The position numbers were made by a program, and so were the translations under genes. This document shows, piece after piece, positions 6,475 through 8,037 of a stretch of DNA of 8,037 nucleotides. Positions within the stretch are counted from its first letter, which is position 1; each line of letters starts with the position of its first letter. Under the pieces are notes generated by a model that saw only the letters and a list, made by a program, of their open reading frames with translations, had not been told where the DNA came from and did not search any database. Source of the DNA: Actinomycetota bacterium. GTDB taxonomy: Bacteria; Actinomycetota; Acidimicrobiia; Acidimicrobiales; CADCTF01. The stretch covers positions 1 through 8,037 of the forward strand of contig JAHWJQ010000091.1 of the NCBI GenBank assembly GCA_019348305.1. Reading direction: 5' to 3'.

Positions 6475-7197
6475 TCAGAACAGCCGGGAGGTCATGGCCC
6501 GCCGGTACCGGTTGGTGCGGGGGTCCTCGGGACCGAGCACCTCGAGCAGGTCGACCAACTCCTGGCGCGCCGCCTCGTCCTCCCTCACCCGCTCCAACAG
6601 GGCGTCGAGCTTTGCCTCGAGATCGCCCCACGTCGGCACGCTGCCGGCGCCGGTCATCCGCGCCAGCGCCGCCACCCGTCGTGTCTCTGGCGTCTCGGGG
6701 ATGCGGGCCAGCAGGGCAAGGGCCTCCTCCGTCTCACCCCGACCGACCAGGAGCTCGGCCAGCCCCACCACCGCGGCCGGGTGGTCGGGCTGCAGATCGA
6801 GTGCCGCCCGTAGGGCGTCCTCGGTGCCGATTGCCACCAGCTTGTCGGCCGGGCTCGGCTGGGGGAGAAGGCGCTCGACGAAGGCCCGCACCTGTGCCTC
6901 GGGCAGCGCACCGATGAACTGGTCGACGACCTGGCGGTCCTGCAGGGCGAACACGGCAGGGATCGACTGCACCCGGAAGGTCGCGGCCACCCGGGGGTTC
7001 TCGTCCACGTTCACCTTGGCCAGTTCGACCTTGCCCGCGGTCTCTGCGATCACCCGCTCGAGCACCGGCCCCAGCGTCTTGCACGGGCCGCACCAGGGCG
7101 CCCAGAGGTCGACCACCACCGCGACCTCTTCGGAGCGGGCAAGCACGGCTTGTTCGAAGGTGGCGTCGCTGACGTCGCCGATCGCGGACGGACCCAT
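6475..7197 (-). CDS. Thioredoxin domain protein with TPR-like C-terminus (CnoX/YbbN type)
   Basis: The first ~110 of 240 residues form a thioredoxin fold: VAVVVDLWAPWCGPCKTLGPVLE with the redox pair C36 and C39, KVNVDENPRVAATFRVQSIPAVF with cis-proline P80, and a final helix AQVRAFVERLLP. Residues ~115-240 are helical repeats (DALRAALDLQPDHPAAVVGLAELLVGRGETEEALALLARIP) ending in LLEVLGPEDPRTNRYRRAMTSRLF, very like the end of E. coli CnoX/YbbN, a holdase that protects proteins from oxidation and passes them to GroEL. E. coli CnoX lacks the CGPC pair; this one keeps it and could also reduce disulfides, as described for some other bacterial homologues. ATG 7197 is chosen because it begins the thioredoxin domain and has a -10-like hexamer seven bases before it; a longer frame (to 7347) would overlap the divergent kinase. 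No Shine-Dalgarno is seen, consistent with a leaderless message. Confidence 0.92.
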   Translation of the reverse strand: MGPSAIGDVSDATFEQAVLARSEEVAVVVDLWAPWCGPCKTLGPVLERVIAETAGKVELAKVNVDENPRVAATFRVQSIPAVFALQDRQVVDQFIGALPEAQVRAFVERLLPQPSPADKLVAIGTEDALRAALDLQPDHPAAVVGLAELLVGRGETEEALALLARIPETPETRRVAALARMTGAGSVPTWGDLEAKLDALLERVREDEAARQELVDLLEVLGPEDPRTNRYRRAMTSRLF

Positions 7198-7237
7198 GCC
7201 GGAGACCGTACCCGCCGCCGCAACTACGGTTACCCCG
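7198..7237. promoter_or_regulatory. Divergent, probably leaderless promoters with mirrored TACGGT -10 hexamers
   Basis: Forty bases separate two divergent start codons. TACGGT occurs at 7225-7230 on the plus strand and at 7210-7205 on the minus strand. Each is followed by exactly seven bases and then ATG (7238 on plus, 7197 on minus). TACGGT fits the TANNNT -10 pattern of actinobacteria, and this spacing puts transcription start at or next to the A of ATG, giving leaderless mRNAs. No Shine-Dalgarno lies before either ATG. A -35 for each promoter would fall over or next to the other promoter's -10, and neither resembles TTGACA. The hexamers could also be read as a 26-base dyad for a regulator. 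Confidence 0.6.
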
Positions 7238-8037
7238 ATGGAGGGCATCGACGTGGCCAAGGTGACCGCCTGGTTCGACGCCAACATCGACGGCGTCCGG
7301 CCGCCGCTGCGGTTCGAGCTGATCCCCGGCGGCCGCTCCAACCTCACCTACAGCGTCACCGATGCCGCTGGCACCTCCTGGGTGCTGCGCCGGCCACCGC
7401 TGGGCCATGTGTTGCCCACCGCGCACGACATGCGGCGCGAGCACCGGATCATCTCCGCCCTCGGGCCTACACCGGTGCCCGTGCCGCGTGCCCTCGGCTA
7501 CTGCGGAGATCCTGTGCCCCCCGCTCTGACGGGCCGCTCGGGCCCTGTGCCCCCCGCTCTGACGGGCCGCTCGGGCCCTGTGCCCCCCGCTCTGACGGGC
7601 CGCTCGGGCCCTGTGCCCCCCGCTCTGACGGGCCGCTCGGGCCCTGGCGTCAACGGCGCCCCCTTCTTCGTGATGGAGTTCGTCGACGGCCTCGTGGTCC
7701 GGGACGTCGAGACGGCCAAGTCACTCGAGCCGGAGGCCCGGACAGCGGCGGGGGCGTCGCTGGTCGAGGTGCTGGTCGCCATCCATTCCCTCGACCCCGA
7801 CGCCATCGGCTTGGGCGACCTCGGCCGCAAGGACCGCTACATCGAACGCCAGCTCAAGCGCTGGTACGGCCAGTTCCAGCAGTCGAAGCTGCGAGAGGTA
7901 CCGGCGGTGGACGAGATGCACGACTTCCTGGTTGCCCACATTCCCGAGCAACAGGCCGCCACGCTCGTGCACGGCGACTACCGGCTCGACAACTGCCTGC
8001 TCGACACCGACGGCCGGGTCAAAGCGGTCCTCGACTG
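7238..8037 (+). CDS. Aminoglycoside phosphotransferase/ACAD10-like kinase family protein (partial, 3' end outside window)
   Basis: The frame is open from ATG 7238 to the right edge: 266 codons plus two bases. The sequence follows the APH-type small-molecule kinase fold: an N-terminal helix, FELIPGGRSNLTYSVTD (nucleotide loop), WVLRRPPLGHVLPTAHDMRREHRI with the likely ATP-binding lysine position occupied by arginine and a following glutamate helix, PVPVPRALGYCGD, then GAPFFVMEFVDG (hinge), and LVHGDYRLDNCLL with catalytic D247 and N252. The window ends at VLD, where the metal-binding aspartate motif (DWE in this family) begins. The LRRPP and MEFVDG wording is that of the group related to the kinase domain of ACAD10, often near acyl-CoA dehydrogenase genes, rather than that of true aminoglycoside-resistance enzymes; the substrate is unknown. 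Residues 92-135 are a four-fold perfect repeat inserted just before the hinge strand. Start choice rests on the leaderless promoter pattern. Confidence 0.9.
   Translation, partial: MEGIDVAKVTAWFDANIDGVRPPLRFELIPGGRSNLTYSVTDAAGTSWVLRRPPLGHVLPTAHDMRREHRIISALGPTPVPVPRALGYCGDPVPPALTGRSGPVPPALTGRSGPVPPALTGRSGPVPPALTGRSGPGVNGAPFFVMEFVDGLVVRDVETAKSLEPEARTAAGASLVEVLVAIHSLDPDAIGLGDLGRKDRYIERQLKRWYGQFQQSKLREVPAVDEMHDFLVAHIPEQQAATLVHGDYRLDNCLLDTDGRVKAVLD
7511..7642 (+). repeat. Four perfect 33-base tandem repeats inside the kinase gene
   Basis: Units 7511-7543, 7544-7576, 7577-7609 and 7610-7642 are identical base for base, and the next three bases (CCT) begin a fifth. Each unit encodes the 11 residues PVPPALTGRSG in the kinase frame, adding 44 residues without breaking it. 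The junctions contain GGGCC-GCTCG-GGCCC, a small hairpin. The surrounding coding sequence reads naturally as GD followed by PGVNGAPFFV if the array is removed. Perfect identity over third positions points to recent expansion by slippage or recombination, or to an assembly effect. Confidence 0.97.

Noticed and set aside
7198..7347. 50-residue N-terminal extension of the thioredoxin protein
   Set aside because: It crosses the divergent promoter region and the first 110 bases of the kinase gene on the other strand; the thioredoxin domain begins naturally at ATG 7197.
7511..7642. CRISPR array
   Set aside because: The 33-base repeats are directly adjacent with no spacers and are translated in frame within a kinase gene.
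7498..7830. Minus-strand open frame containing a repeated GPERPVRAGGT peptide
   Set aside because: The repeat length is a multiple of three, so every open frame through it repeats. The plus-strand kinase frame has clear family motifs on both sides; this one has none.

Overview
The window is uniformly very GC-rich, with GTG, ATG and TTG starts, tightly overlapping genes and TANNNT-type -10 elements placed directly in front of start codons. Together with a FolP2-type dihydropteroate synthase paralogue (known from mycobacteria) and the comEA-comEC-holA gene order, this suggests a high-GC actinobacterium, possibly of the Acidimicrobiia. That placement is an inference; there is no rRNA or other marker here to confirm it.

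Layout. Almost everything lies on the minus strand as one compact block, read from right to left: a thioredoxin-TPR protein of the CnoX/YbbN type (7197-6475), a 102-residue HExxH putative metallopeptidase (6467-6159), an 83-base gap with a possible promoter, comEA (6075-5374), comEC (5377-3596), a FolP2-like dihydropteroate synthase homologue (3621-2788), holA (2786-1788), a zinc-binding M16 peptidase (1760-447) and the start of a second M16 subunit without the zinc motif (450 to beyond position 1). Junctions are overlaps of 26 or 4 bases or gaps of 1, 7 and 27 bases, so from comEA onward the genes are probably co-transcribed and partly translationally coupled. The only plus-strand gene is an aminoglycoside-phosphotransferase/ACAD10-like kinase (7238 to beyond 8037), divergent from the thioredoxin gene. 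It is open to the window edge and carries four perfect 33-base tandem repeats.

How the genes fit together. ComEA and ComEC form the DNA-receptor and membrane-channel part of a DNA-uptake system. HolA is the delta subunit of the replicative clamp loader and commonly sits next to comEC in bacteria. The FolP2-like gene is wedged between them. The two M16 genes look like a catalytic/non-catalytic pair that forms a heterodimeric processing protease. The thioredoxin-TPR protein is probably a redox chaperone.

Most interesting points: (1) a perfect 4 x 33-base in-frame minisatellite inserted in a kinase-fold loop; (2) a mirror-symmetric intergenic region in which both divergent genes have the same hexamer TACGGT exactly 7 bases before ATG, predicting two leaderless transcripts from overlapping promoters; (3) ComEC whose C-terminal metallo-beta-lactamase region is still recognisable but has lost its metal-binding histidines; (4) a dihydropteroate synthase homologue with the pterin/pABA loop replaced by a FolP2-type GVKAGPG loop; (5) a minimal, uncharacterised HExxH protein. 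I see no new defence or mobile system in this window.
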